Assembly: GCA_964592115.1 (NCBI GenBank)
Contig: CAZQCP010000003.1
Location: 1 to 64,000, forward strand
Direction of reading: 5' to 3'
Source: Sva-07 sp964592115
GTDB taxonomy: Bacteria; Actinomycetota; Acidimicrobiia; Acidimicrobiales; Ilumatobacteraceae
Length of the DNA: 64,000 bases
The position numbers were made by a program, and so were the translations under genes. Positions 25,195-33,919 of the stretch are shown piece by piece. How positions within the stretch are numbered: position 1 is the first letter of the stretch; each line of letters opens with the position of its first letter. Below the pieces are notes generated by a model. The model was not told the origin of the DNA, did not search any database, and worked only from the letters and a program-made list of their open reading frames with translations.

Positions 25195-27474
25195 TCAGGC
25201 GGTGGAGATGGCGCGCCAGACGCGCTCGGCGGTGGCGGGCATGTCGAGGTGGCGCACCCCGAGGTGGCTGAGGGCGTCGACCACGGCGGACTGCACCGCC
25301 GGGGTCGAGCCGATCGTGCCGGATTCGCCGATGCCCTTGGCGCCGAGCGGGTTGACGAACGTCGGCGTCTCCATGTGCACGACCTCGAAGCTCGGCAGCT
25401 CGGCCGCCGAGATCATGCCGTAATCGGCGAGGTTCGACGTGACCGGGTTGCCGTCGTCGTCGTAGCGCACCTCTTCGAGCAGTGCCTGTGCGGCGCCTTG
25501 GGCGATGCCGCCGTGGATCTGTCCGTCGAGCAGCAGCGGGTTGAGGACGCGGCCGGCGTCGTCGCACGCCACGTGGCGCACGAGGCGCACCTCGCCGGTA
25601 CCGGTATCGACCTCGACGATCGCGACGTGGGCGCCGAACGGGAACGTCGGCTGCTCGGCGGTGAAGCGCGAGGCGACGGTCATCTGGTCGCCCTGGCCTT
25701 TGGCGGCGACGGCGACATCGGCCCACGTCTTGGACAGCGCCGGTGTGCCGGCGACGTGGAAGGCACCGCTCGACGTGTCGAGCACGACGTCGGCCTCCGC
25801 GGCCTCGAGCAGCGACGCGGCGACCTTCTTGGCCCGCTCGACGAGCTCGATCGCCGCCTGGTTGACGGCCGCGCCGCCCTGTTGGAGCGAGCGCGATCCC
25901 ATCGTGCCGCCGCCTTCGGGGACGAGGTCGGTGTCGCCCCACACGAGCGTGATCTTGTCGATCGGGATGCCGGTCTGGTCGCTGGCGATCATCGACCACG
26001 CCGTGTCGTGGCCCTGCCCGTGTGGGGAGGTGCCCGTGAACACGAGCGCGCTGCCGTCGTCTTCGACCTCGATCTTGGCGGCCTCGGTCGGTGGCCCACC
26101 GCCACCGGTGATCTCCACGTAGACGCTGACGCCGATGCCGAGCTGCACGTCGTCGCCCGCCTCGCGGCGCCGCGCCTGCTCGGCGCGCAGCCCGTCGTAA
26201 CCGGCCGCGGCGAGCGCCTTGTCGAGCGCACTCTCGTAGTCGCCGACGTCGTACGTCTGCCCGATCGAGGTGGTGTGCTTGTCGAGGAATCTGGGGATCA
26301 GGTTGATCCGCCGCACCTCGGCGGGGTCCTTGCCGATCTCGGCGGCGAACAGGTCCATCGCCCGTTCGATGGCCGCCGTCGCCTCGGGACGGCCGGCGCC
26401 GCGATAGGCGACGATCGGGGTGGTGTTGGTGACGATCGAGATCGCCCGGCACTCGATGTTGGCGATGTCGTACACACCCGATGTCATCGGGCGTGTCATG
26501 AACGCGGCGAGGACGGTGCCGACCTCGGCGAACGCGCCGGAGTCCTGCAGCGCCCGCAGCTGGTAGTGGGTGACCTTGCCGTCGCGTGTGCCGCCGATCG
26601 TGACGTACTGGAGCTGGGCGCGCCCGTGACCGAGCGCCATCATCGACTCGCTGCGGGTCTCGCGCCATGCGACCGGTCGACCGATCTCCTTGGCGAGCCG
26701 GCCGAGCAACAACTCCTCGGGGTACGCGCCGATCTTGGCGCCGAACCCGCCGCCGACGTCGGGCGTGAGGATGCGCACCTGCGCGTCGTCGAGTCCGTTG
26801 GCGGCGACCACCGCGGGCTTGGCCCCTTGGGCGTGCTGGGTCGACAGCCACTGGTGGAGTCGTCCGTCGATCCACGCCGCCGCCGCACCGCGCACCTCCA
26901 TCGGGCACGGAGCGACGCGCTGGTTCATGAAGCGGCCCTCGACGACGACCTCGCAGTCGGCGAAGAAGTCCTCGGTGATGTCGGGCATGCCGAGCATCGC
27001 CGAGTCGAACACGGCGTTGGAGCCGGCGCCTTCGTAGAGGAGGGTCTCGGACGTCAGCGCCTCTTCGACATCGACGATCGTGGGCAGGAAGTCGACGTCG
27101 ACGAACACGGTCTCGGCGGCGTCGACGGCCTGCGAGGGCGTCTCGGCGACGATCGCCACGACCGGCTCGCCGACGTAGCGCACCTTGTCCGACGCGAGCA
27201 GCGTGCGGGCGACCATCGGGTTGAAGCTCGACGGCGAGGGTTCGAGCGCGAGATCTTCGGCCGTGAAGACGCCGAGCACGCCGGGCATGTCGCGTGCGGC
27301 CTCGGTGTCGATCGACAAGATCGTGCCGTGAGCGACGTTGCTGCGGGCGTAGACGACGTGGGCCGCGCCGGTGAGACGCTCGTCGGTCAGATCGTCGACG
27401 TAGACGCCGCCGGTGGTGAGGAACTTCGGGTCTTCCTTGCGCTGGACGCGCTCTCCGAGAATGCTGCCGGCCAC
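25195..27474 (-). CDS. Second CoxL-like large subunit, without S and M partners
   Basis: 759 residues from GTG 27474 (GAAGGGA upstream). Family features: LGERVQRKEDPKFLTTGG at the start, LTPDVGGGFGAKIGAYPEE, GTSPHGQGHDTAWS, and AKGIGESGTIGS keeping the active-site Glu. The active-site loop is VAYRGAGRPEA, again form II. No iron-sulfur or FAD subunit gene adjoins it, so it may borrow subunits from the operon at 20-24 kb or from elsewhere. It is clearly diverged from the other large subunit along its length, so not a recent duplicate. Confidence 0.9.
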   Translation of the reverse strand: MAGSILGERVQRKEDPKFLTTGGVYVDDLTDERLTGAAHVVYARSNVAHGTILSIDTEAARDMPGVLGVFTAEDLALEPSPSSFNPMVARTLLASDKVRYVGEPVVAIVAETPSQAVDAAETVFVDVDFLPTIVDVEEALTSETLLYEGAGSNAVFDSAMLGMPDITEDFFADCEVVVEGRFMNQRVAPCPMEVRGAAAAWIDGRLHQWLSTQHAQGAKPAVVAANGLDDAQVRILTPDVGGGFGAKIGAYPEELLLGRLAKEIGRPVAWRETRSESMMALGHGRAQLQYVTIGGTRDGKVTHYQLRALQDSGAFAEVGTVLAAFMTRPMTSGVYDIANIECRAISIVTNTTPIVAYRGAGRPEATAAIERAMDLFAAEIGKDPAEVRRINLIPRFLDKHTTSIGQTYDVGDYESALDKALAAAGYDGLRAEQARRREAGDDVQLGIGVSVYVEITGGGGPPTEAAKIEVEDDGSALVFTGTSPHGQGHDTAWSMIASDQTGIPIDKITLVWGDTDLVPEGGGTMGSRSLQQGGAAVNQAAIELVERAKKVAASLLEAAEADVVLDTSSGAFHVAGTPALSKTWADVAVAAKGQGDQMTVASRFTAEQPTFPFGAHVAIVEVDTGTGEVRLVRHVACDDAGRVLNPLLLDGQIHGGIAQGAAQALLEEVRYDDDGNPVTSNLADYGMISAAELPSFEVVHMETPTFVNPLGAKGIGESGTIGSTPAVQSAVVDALSHLGVRHLDMPATAERVWRAISTA

Positions 27475-27556
27475 GGGAGTCCCTTCACGTAGAGATTGGT
27501 GCTGTCGAGATGATGCGGGTGATCGGTGCGGGTGATCGTTGCAATGGCTGCCGAAC

Positions 27557-28051
27557 CTAGTCGGTGGCCGCAGGCGCGGGCCCAGCCGTGCGGGCCTGGA
27601 AGATCCCGGTGACGACGTTGTACGGCCATCCGTCGGGGAGATCTGCCGGCAGCGGGGGCAGCGGCAAGATCGTGGTGCGTTGGTCACCTTGCTCGACGAA
27701 CCCGATCTCCTCGCGGGCCGCTTCGCGCACACCGTCGTCGGTCTCGAGCCGCTCGACCTCGGCGGCGAGCTGACCGTTGACGCGCTGGAGCTCGTCGAGT
27801 TCGGCTTGGCGTTGGGCGATGGCGTCGTCCTGGTCCATCCAGGTGCCGATCGGGAGGATGATCACCGCGGCGGCGATCGCGGCGATCACGAAGAGCACGC
27901 CGATGCCGGCGATCAACGCCGCCCGCGAGCGGAGCAGGCGCTTCTCCTTGGGGATCGGGCTCGTGTAGTCGCCGAGGCGTGAGCGCCCTTCGTCCGACGC
28001 CTTGGGCGCGGACGCCGGCCGCGGGATCGACGTCGTCTTCGAGCGACTCAC
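27557..28051 (-). CDS. Septum formation initiator (DivIC/FtsB-like)
   Basis: 164 residues, GTG start. A basic cytoplasmic tail is followed by one transmembrane helix (about residues 46-68), a coiled coil (AIAQRQAELDELQRVNGQLA, about residues 78-100) and AREEIGFVEQGDQ, equivalent to the ARxELGMVxPGE region of DivIC/FtsB. A Pro/Ala-rich tail ends it. These bitopic proteins join the divisome through FtsL/FtsQ-like partners. In mycobacteria this gene follows eno; here it has moved about 7 kb away. Confidence 0.87.
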   Translation of the reverse strand: MSRSKTTSIPRPASAPKASDEGRSRLGDYTSPIPKEKRLLRSRAALIAGIGVLFVIAAIAAAVIILPIGTWMDQDDAIAQRQAELDELQRVNGQLAAEVERLETDDGVREAAREEIGFVEQGDQRTTILPLPPLPADLPDGWPYNVVTGIFQARTAGPAPAATD

Positions 28052-28115
28052 GGCGGCCAGTGTCGCACTCCGCCGCCCGAGTTCCGTGGCACCCCGGAAG
28101 CAATCTGATCAGTCC

Positions 28116-28141
28116 TGGTATGACCGGCAAGACCGTGTTAC
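28116..28141. promoter_or_regulatory. Candidate GntR (FadR-type) operator, site 1
   Basis: TGGTATGACCGG begins a stretch matching site 2 before the binding-protein gene: both read TGGT-N3-ACCGG-N2-AGACC followed by GTG. FadR-type GntR proteins bind TGGT-N3-ACCA-like palindromes (family knowledge). It lies 36-61 nt upstream of the SDR start and overlaps its likely promoter (TACGTT, 28139-28144). Confidence 0.55.
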
Positions 28142-28176
28142 GTTCTCGCCAGTCGACGGGTGAGGGTTGGTGAGAG

Positions 28177-28929
28177 TTGGAGGGATCGGGACATGATGCG
28201 ACCGTCGCCGTGGTGACGGGCGGTGCGGTTGGCATCGGGCGAGCGATCGTCCGGCGCCTCGCGGCCGACGGGATCACGGTCGTGGTCGGACACCACCGCG
28301 TTGCACCTGACATCGTCGACGAGGTGCACGCCGGTGGCGGCACGGCCATGGCGGTCGCGGTGGACGTCACCGACTCCGCGAGCGTCGAGAACGCGTTCTC
28401 GACCGCGATCGACGAGTTCGATCGCGTCGACATCGTGGTCAACAACGCGGGCGGCTTGCTCGCCCGGGTCCCGATCGATTCGATGGCCGACGACCATTGG
28501 GACGCGGTCGTGGCGCTCAATCTCACGAGCGTGTTCACGTGCACGCGCGCCGCGCTTGCCTACCTCCCGGCAGGCGGCCGCGTCGTGAACATCGTCTCGC
28601 TCGCTGCGCAAGACGGCGGTGGCGCGGGCGCGACGGCGTACGCCGCGGCGAAGGCCGGCGTGATCGGATACACCCGCGCCTGCGCCAAGGAGCTCGGTCC
28701 GCGCGGGATCACCGTCAACGCGATCGCGCCGGGATTCATCGACCACACTCCGTTCCACGCGACGTTCTCGACCGACGACGCCCGCCGAGCTGCAGTCCAA
28801 CGCACCGCCGTCGGCAGGGCGGGGACGCCAGGCGACGTCGCTGACGTGGTGTCGTGGCTCGTCACGCCGGGAAGCGGTTTCGTCACGGGCGCGGTGATCG
28901 ATCTCAACGGAGGTGCACACTTCTCATGA
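28177..28929 (+). CDS. SDR-family dehydrogenase, probable sugar or polyol substrate
   Basis: 250 residues; the only suitable in-frame start is TTG 28177, as nearby ATGs are out of frame. Classical SDR motifs are complete: VVTGGAVGIGRAI, VNNAGG, Ser in NIVSLAA and Tyr/Lys in AYAAAKAGV, then PGFIDHTPF. Its stop overlaps the start of an SMP-30 lactonase (ATGA), so the pair could oxidise a sugar to its lactone and hydrolyse it. Likely controlled by the GntR regulator encoded 5 kb downstream. Confidence 0.85.
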   Translation: MEGSGHDATVAVVTGGAVGIGRAIVRRLAADGITVVVGHHRVAPDIVDEVHAGGGTAMAVAVDVTDSASVENAFSTAIDEFDRVDIVVNNAGGLLARVPIDSMADDHWDAVVALNLTSVFTCTRAALAYLPAGGRVVNIVSLAAQDGGGAGATAYAAAKAGVIGYTRACAKELGPRGITVNAIAPGFIDHTPFHATFSTDDARRAAVQRTAVGRAGTPGDVADVVSWLVTPGSGFVTGAVIDLNGGAHFS

Positions 28930-29837
28930 CAACCGATCCTGCGACAGCCGCTCGCGGCGACGATCCGGCCGGCGGGTACGAGGTGGTGGCCGCGCTCGGT
29001 GCGCAGCTCGGCGAGGGCCCGGTGTGGGACGTACGCACGGGTCGCCTCGTGTGGATCGACATCCTCGGCCGCGCGGTGCACGAGACCGACCCGGAGACGG
29101 GACGTACCTCGACGATCGAGGTGCCACTCGACGTCGGCGCGGTGGTGCCTCGCGCCGCGGGCGGCTTCCTCGCCGCGCTCGAGGACGGCTTCTACGTCGT
29201 CGGCGACGGACCCGTGCGGCGGGTCGCCCTCGTCGATCACGCCGTTTCCGGCGAGTTCCGCTTCAACGACGGAAAGTGCGATCCGGGTGGCCGCTTCTGG
29301 GCGGGCACGATCGCGTACGACGAGTCGCCAGGTCGCTCGGCGCTGTACCTCCTCGACGGTGGCGGCGGCGTCACGACGAAGCTCAGCGGCGTGGCGATCT
29401 CCAACGGGCTCGCCTGGAGTGCCGACGCGGCCACGATGTTCTACATCGACACGCCGACACGGCGCATCGACGCGTTCACCTTCGACGTCGCGACAGGTTC
29501 GATCGCCGACCGCCGCACGGTGGTGACGATCGAGGACGGGCTCGGGTGGCCCGACGGCATGACGATCGATGCCGACGGTGGCCTCTGGGTGGCGCTGTGG
29601 GGTGGCGGAGCGGTGCACCGCTATGTCGACGGCACGCTCGACGCGGTGATCGAGTTGCCGGTGAGCCAGCCGACGAGCTGCGCGTTCGGCGGCCCCGACT
29701 TCGATGAGCTGTACGTCACGTCGGCGTGGAAGGGCTTCGACGGCGCGCGGCGGGCAGCCGAGCCGCTGGCGGGCGCGCTGTTCCGCACGCGTCCCGGGGT
29801 GCGCGGCCTGGCGCCGCACGTCGCCGCGGCGCCGTGA
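28926..29837 (+). CDS. SMP-30/gluconolactonase-family lactonase
   Basis: 303 residues. Metal-ligand motifs of the SMP-30 beta-propeller are visible: GEGPVWD (Glu), FNDGKCDPGGRFWAGT, SNGLAWS (Asn) and GWPDGMTIDADGGLW (Asp). These enzymes open sugar lactones to aldonic acids. ATGA overlap with the SDR gene supports consecutive reactions. The last thirty residues are poorly conserved. Confidence 0.88.
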   Translation: MTTDPATAARGDDPAGGYEVVAALGAQLGEGPVWDVRTGRLVWIDILGRAVHETDPETGRTSTIEVPLDVGAVVPRAAGGFLAALEDGFYVVGDGPVRRVALVDHAVSGEFRFNDGKCDPGGRFWAGTIAYDESPGRSALYLLDGGGGVTTKLSGVAISNGLAWSADAATMFYIDTPTRRIDAFTFDVATGSIADRRTVVTIEDGLGWPDGMTIDADGGLWVALWGGGAVHRYVDGTLDAVIELPVSQPTSCAFGGPDFDELYVTSAWKGFDGARRAAEPLAGALFRTRPGVRGLAPHVAAAP

Positions 29838-29868
29838 CATCGCCGCGCCGTGACATCGACATCGGCAC

Positions 29869-29897
29869 TTGACGGGCGAGCGCCATCCTGTCATTGT
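29869..29897 (+). promoter_or_regulatory. Candidate promoter of the sugar ABC transporter genes
   Basis: TTGACG (29869-29874), a 17-nt spacer and CATTGT (29892-29897). Transcription would start near 29904, exactly at the candidate operator. Confidence 0.4.
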
Positions 29898-29901
29898 GGC
29901 A

Positions 29902-29930
29902 ACTGGTCAAACCGGACAGACCAGTGTGAC
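29902..29930. promoter_or_regulatory. Candidate GntR operator, site 2
   Basis: Inverted arms ACTGGTC (29902-29908) and GACCAGT (29919-29925). TGGTCAAACCGG within it matches the TGGT-N3-ACCGG core of site 1 at 28116. Its position at the expected transcription start fits repression. Confidence 0.6.
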
Positions 29931-29952
29931 CAGCGACCTGAGGGGGAGCGAC

Positions 29953-31110
29953 ATGTTGATTCGCAAGACGGCTGCGCTCGGCGCGGTGACCGTGGCGGTG
30001 AGCGTGATGGCGCTCGCCGCGTGCGGCAGCGACGACGACGGTGATGCGGGTGCATCGCCCGATACCGAGACGCCACCGACAGAAGTTGACGAGACCGATG
30101 ACGGTGATGCCGGCGGTGGGGAGACCGGCGCGGCCGACGGCGGATGCACCGTCGGCGTGTCGTGGTTCACGTTCCAAGAGGAGCGGTACGGACTGCGCGA
30201 CGAACCGGGCATCAAGGCAGCGATCGAAGCCGGCGGTGGCGAGTACATCGGCAACGACGGCAAGAACTCCGCGGAGACGCAAGCGACCAACGTCGAGAAC
30301 CTGATCGCCCAGAACGTCGACGTGCTCGTCATCAATCCGTTCGACAGCGAGGCGATCAAGCCATCGGTCGACGCCGCGCTCGCGGCCGGGATCCCGGTGA
30401 TCGCGTACGATCGGCTGATCGAGAACCCGGCGACGTTGTACCTCACCCACGACAGCACCGAGGTCGGCCGCATGATTGCCCGCCAGATCACCAGCGAGGT
30501 GCCCGAGGGCAACTACGCGATCATCAAGGGTGACCGGGCCAACCCCAACGTCGTGTTCCTGAGCAACGGGATGGAGGAGATCATCGAGCCGCTCGTAGCC
30601 GACGGCAGCATCACCGTGGTCGGTGAGGAGTTCACCGAGAACTGGGCGCCCGAAGTGGCCCAGACCAACATGGAGCAGATCCTGACGGCCAACGACAACG
30701 CGGTCGATGCGGTGCTCTCGCACAACGACGGCATGGCCGGTGGTGTCGTGGCTGCGCTGGCACTCCAGGGTCTCGACGGCCAGGTGCCGGTCGGCGGCCA
30801 GGACGGCGATCTCGCAGCACTCAACCGGGTCGCACTCGGCACGCAGAGTGTGAGCGTCTGGAAGGACTCGACCGAGCTGGGTACCGCCGCGGGCGAAGCG
30901 GCGATCGCGCTCTGCGAGAACCCCGATCCGTCGACCGTGCCGGGCTCCGAGCCCTACGAGACCCCGTCGGGCGAGACGGTGTCGGCGATCCTGCTGGCAC
31001 CGATCCCGATCACGCAGGACAACCTCGACGTGGTGCTCGACGCCGCCTGGATCGACCAGGCCACCCTCTGTCAGGACGTCGAGCCGGGCTCGGTCGACGC
31101 CTGCCCCTGA
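29953..31110 (+). CDS. Sugar ABC transporter substrate-binding lipoprotein (XylF-like)
   Basis: 385 residues from ATG 29953, preceded by GAGGGGGAG. The signal peptide ends in a lipobox (MALAAC, Cys about residue 21); an acidic, disordered linker follows (DDDGDAGASPDTETPPTEVD). The mature part is a periplasmic-binding-protein type 1 fold: VSWFTFQEERYGLRDEP, NLIAQNVDVLVINPFDSEAI, PVIAYDRLI and AVLSHNDGMAGGV, closest in pattern to xylose-binding XylF. First gene of the transporter unit. Confidence 0.9.
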   Translation: MLIRKTAALGAVTVAVSVMALAACGSDDDGDAGASPDTETPPTEVDETDDGDAGGGETGAADGGCTVGVSWFTFQEERYGLRDEPGIKAAIEAGGGEYIGNDGKNSAETQATNVENLIAQNVDVLVINPFDSEAIKPSVDAALAAGIPVIAYDRLIENPATLYLTHDSTEVGRMIARQITSEVPEGNYAIIKGDRANPNVVFLSNGMEEIIEPLVADGSITVVGEEFTENWAPEVAQTNMEQILTANDNAVDAVLSHNDGMAGGVVAALALQGLDGQVPVGGQDGDLAALNRVALGTQSVSVWKDSTELGTAAGEAAIALCENPDPSTVPGSEPYETPSGETVSAILLAPIPITQDNLDVVLDAAWIDQATLCQDVEPGSVDACP

Positions 31111-31119
31111 ACTGCCGTG

Positions 31120-31157
31120 GAGCCGTCGAGCGAACCCGAATACTCGCCTGACGGCTC
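31120..31157 (+). terminator. Hairpin between binding-protein and permease genes
   Basis: GAGCCGTC (31120-31127) pairs perfectly with GACGGCTC (31150-31157) 9 nt after the binding-protein stop. Probably a partial terminator or mRNA-stabilising loop giving more binding protein than permease. Confidence 0.45.
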
Positions 31158-31250
31158 GGCAGCGGTACTGCACGTGGTGTGCGACGTCCGCCTCATGAAG
31201 GCCGGCGTCGCACCACCGTGTCCCGCCCGCATCCGACGATGGAACCCTCG

Positions 31251-32603
31251 ATGACCGAACTCGCGTCGCAACACGAGATGTCGGAGCCCCCTGTCGTCGA
31301 CGCCGAGCCCGGCCTGCGCACCCGGACCGAACGGCGATCGCCGTTCGGCTCGACCGTCTCCGCGTTGGAGATCGACACCCGCTTGTTCGGGATGCTCGCC
31401 GCCGTCGCCGTGCTGTGGGTCGGCTTCCACGTGTTCTCCGACGGTCTCTTCCTCACACCGCGCAACCTGTGGAACCTGTCGGTGCAGTCGGCCGCCGTGG
31501 CCGTGCTGGCGACCGGCATGGTGCTGGTGATCGTCGCGCGGCACATCGATCTGTCGGTCGGTTCGATGGTCGTGTTCGTCGCGATGTTCATGGGGCTCCT
31601 GCAAGCCGAGTGGCTGCCCAACACGTTCGGCTGGGGTCTCGGGCGCCCATACACCTGGATCGTCGTGCTGGCCGCGGGCGTCGTGCTCGGCGCCGCGGTC
31701 GGCGCGGTGCACGGCGCGGTCGTCGCCTACGTCGGGGTGCCGTCGTTCATCGTCACGCTCGGAGGTCTGTTGATCTGGCGGGCGCTCGCCTTCCAGCTCG
31801 CCGACGGGCGCACGATCGCGCCGCTCGACTCGCGGTTCCAGCTCGTCGGGGGCGGACCGAACGGGTCGCTCGGCGAGGTGCGGAGCTGGCTCGTCGCGCT
31901 CCTGGCGTGTGTGGCGATCGTGGCGGGGCTTGTCGCTGGTCGACTGCGCCGGCGGCGGTACGGGTTCCCGCTGCGGGCGGCGTGGGCCGACCTGCTGCTC
32001 GGTGTGCTCGGCTGCGGTGCCGTGATCGGCGCGGTGTGGATCGCCAACAGCTACATGTGGCCGCCCGCGCTCGCCTCGCAGCACGCCGCCGCCCACGGCA
32101 TCGAGGAGCCCCCGGGTGGTCTGCGGATCCCCACGGGCATCGCCAACCCGGTCCTGATCGCGGTCGGCGTGGCGATCGTGATGACCTACCTCGCCCGTCG
32201 CCGCCGGTTCGGTCGGTACGTGTACTCGATCGGCGGAAACCCCGAAGCGGCCGAGTTGGCGGGCATCAACACGCGCTGGACGGTGATGAAGACGTTCATC
32301 GTGATGGGGATCTTGTCGGCGGTCGCCGCGGCGCTGATCTCCGCACGCCTCAATGCCGCCACGATCGGGCTCGGCACGGGGATCGAGCTCCAGGTGATCG
32401 CCGCCGCGGTGATCGGCGGCACGTCGTTGGCCGGTGGTGTCGGCACGATCTCGGGGGCCGTCCTCGGTGCGGTGTTGATGCAGTCGTTGCAGTCGGGGAT
32501 GGTGCTGATGAAGGTCGGCACGGCGACGCAGGACATCGTCATCGGGGTGGTGCTGGTGGGTGCCGTCGCGTTCGACACGATCCTCGCTCGGCGCAGGCGG
32601 TAG
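31251..32603 (+). CDS. Sugar ABC transporter permease (XylH-like)
   Basis: 450 residues with about ten transmembrane helices. Motifs of the branched-chain/ribose-type permease family: VLVIVARHIDLSVGSMVV, FIVTLGGLLIWRALAF, YSIGGNPEAAELAGINTRW and AAVIGGTSLAGGVGTISGA. The first 45 residues are cytoplasmic. ATG 31251 and ATG 31239 are both possible; neither has a strong ribosome site. The ATPase gene follows after 5 nt. Confidence 0.88.
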   Translation: MTELASQHEMSEPPVVDAEPGLRTRTERRSPFGSTVSALEIDTRLFGMLAAVAVLWVGFHVFSDGLFLTPRNLWNLSVQSAAVAVLATGMVLVIVARHIDLSVGSMVVFVAMFMGLLQAEWLPNTFGWGLGRPYTWIVVLAAGVVLGAAVGAVHGAVVAYVGVPSFIVTLGGLLIWRALAFQLADGRTIAPLDSRFQLVGGGPNGSLGEVRSWLVALLACVAIVAGLVAGRLRRRRYGFPLRAAWADLLLGVLGCGAVIGAVWIANSYMWPPALASQHAAAHGIEEPPGGLRIPTGIANPVLIAVGVAIVMTYLARRRRFGRYVYSIGGNPEAAELAGINTRWTVMKTFIVMGILSAVAAALISARLNAATIGLGTGIELQVIAAAVIGGTSLAGGVGTISGAVLGAVLMQSLQSGMVLMKVGTATQDIVIGVVLVGAVAFDTILARRRR

Positions 32604-32608
32604 GTGCG

Positions 32609-33919
32609 ATGCCGGTCCCGTTGGTAGAGATGCGTGGCATCGAGGTGGCCTTCGGCGGCGTACGCGCCGTCGACGGCGTGACCATCGACCTCCACGCCGG
32701 TGAGGTCGTGGCGCTGGTCGGCGGCAACGGTGCCGGCAAGTCGACGCTGATCCGAGCCTTGTCGGGTGCTCACCCGCCGGACGCGGGCGAGATCCTCGTC
32801 GACGGCGAGCGGGTGGCGATCTCCAATCCGCGCGAGGCGAAGGCGCTGGGGATCGAGGCGATCTACCAGACGCTGGCGCTCGCCGACAACGCCGACGCGG
32901 CGTCCAACCTCTTCCTCGGGCGTGAGCTGTTGACGCGTACCGGCGCGCTCGATGACGCGGCGATGGAGGCGGCTGCGCGGCGCGTGATCGGGCGCCTCAA
33001 CCCGAACTTCACGAACTTCAAGGCGCCCGTGCAGTCGCTGTCGGGCGGCCAGCGCCAGTCGGTCGCGATCGCCCGCGCGGTGCACTTCAACGCCAGGATC
33101 CTGATCATGGACGAGCCGACCGCGGCGCTCGGTCCGGCCGAGACCGAGCAGGTGCGCGACCTGGTGGTGCAGCTCAAGGAGGAGGGCATCGGGATCTTCC
33201 TCATCAGCCACGACGTCCACGATGTGTTCGACCTCGCCGACCGGATCAGCGTGATGCACCAGGGACGCCTGGTCGGCACCGTGTCGAGCGGCGAGGTCAG
33301 CAAGGACGATGTGCTGGCGATGATCATCATGGGCACGCCGCCGCCGTCGGGGCGCGACAGCACGAGCAACGGTGGCGCGGCGGCGCGGCCGATGTCCCGC
33401 CTGCGGCGGCCTGTCGTGATCGTCGGCATGATGGCCGCCGGGAAGACGACGCTCGGACGTGCGGTCGCCGACGCCCTCGGCGTGGGCTACCACGACTCCG
33501 ACGAGGCGATCGAGAGCACGGTCGGGGGCAACGGTCGGGCGCTCGCCGAGGGTCGTGGCGTCGACTGGCTCCACGCGCTCGAGGCGGACGTGTTGGCGCG
33601 CCAGCTCGACGAGCGCGAGCCAGGAGTGATCTCGGCGGCCGCCTCCGTGGTCGACGACGAGGCGTCGCGGCGCCTCCTCGCCGAGCGGGCGACGGTCTGC
33701 TGGGTCGACGTGCCGATCCCGGTCCTGGAGGAGCGCATCAATCACGACGATCACCGGCGCCCGATGGCGCGCGACGAGTTGCACCGTCGCTACGAGAGTC
33801 GTGTGCCGCTCCTCGACGCGATGGCCGACGTGCGGATCGACGGCCTGGCACCACTCGACGAGCAGGTCCGTTCCGTGATCGCAGCCCTCGCCGAGGACGG
33901 CCATCGTGGCGCGCGGTGA
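32609..33919 (+). CDS. Sugar ABC ATPase fused to a shikimate-kinase-like P-loop kinase
   Basis: 436 residues in one uninterrupted frame. Residues 1-250 are a single ABC ATPase: LVGGNGAGKSTLIRALSG (Walker A), SLSGGQRQ (signature), ILIMDEPTAALG (Walker B) and ISHD (H-loop). A short linker (SGRDSTSNGGAAARP) leads to a second P-loop domain, residues 262-436: VVIVGMMAAGKTTLGRAVAD and GYHDSDEAIE follow shikimate kinase, and RRPM with RYESRVPLLD matches its lid. The shikimate-binding FR-x2-E and GGG motifs are replaced (WLHALE, AAAS), so the substrate is probably another hydroxylated acid or sugar. An internal ATG at 33392 could also make the kinase alone. Confidence 0.82.
   Translation: MPVPLVEMRGIEVAFGGVRAVDGVTIDLHAGEVVALVGGNGAGKSTLIRALSGAHPPDAGEILVDGERVAISNPREAKALGIEAIYQTLALADNADAASNLFLGRELLTRTGALDDAAMEAAARRVIGRLNPNFTNFKAPVQSLSGGQRQSVAIARAVHFNARILIMDEPTAALGPAETEQVRDLVVQLKEEGIGIFLISHDVHDVFDLADRISVMHQGRLVGTVSSGEVSKDDVLAMIIMGTPPPSGRDSTSNGGAAARPMSRLRRPVVIVGMMAAGKTTLGRAVADALGVGYHDSDEAIESTVGGNGRALAEGRGVDWLHALEADVLARQLDEREPGVISAAASVVDDEASRRLLAERATVCWVDVPIPVLEERINHDDHRRPMARDELHRRYESRVPLLDAMADVRIDGLAPLDEQVRSVIAALAEDGHRGAR

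Noticed and set aside
33340..33395. Two separate genes for ABC ATPase and kinase
   Set aside because: No stop codon lies between the domains and the linker is in frame; an internal ATG exists but no clear ribosome site precedes it. I kept one fused gene and noted the alternative.
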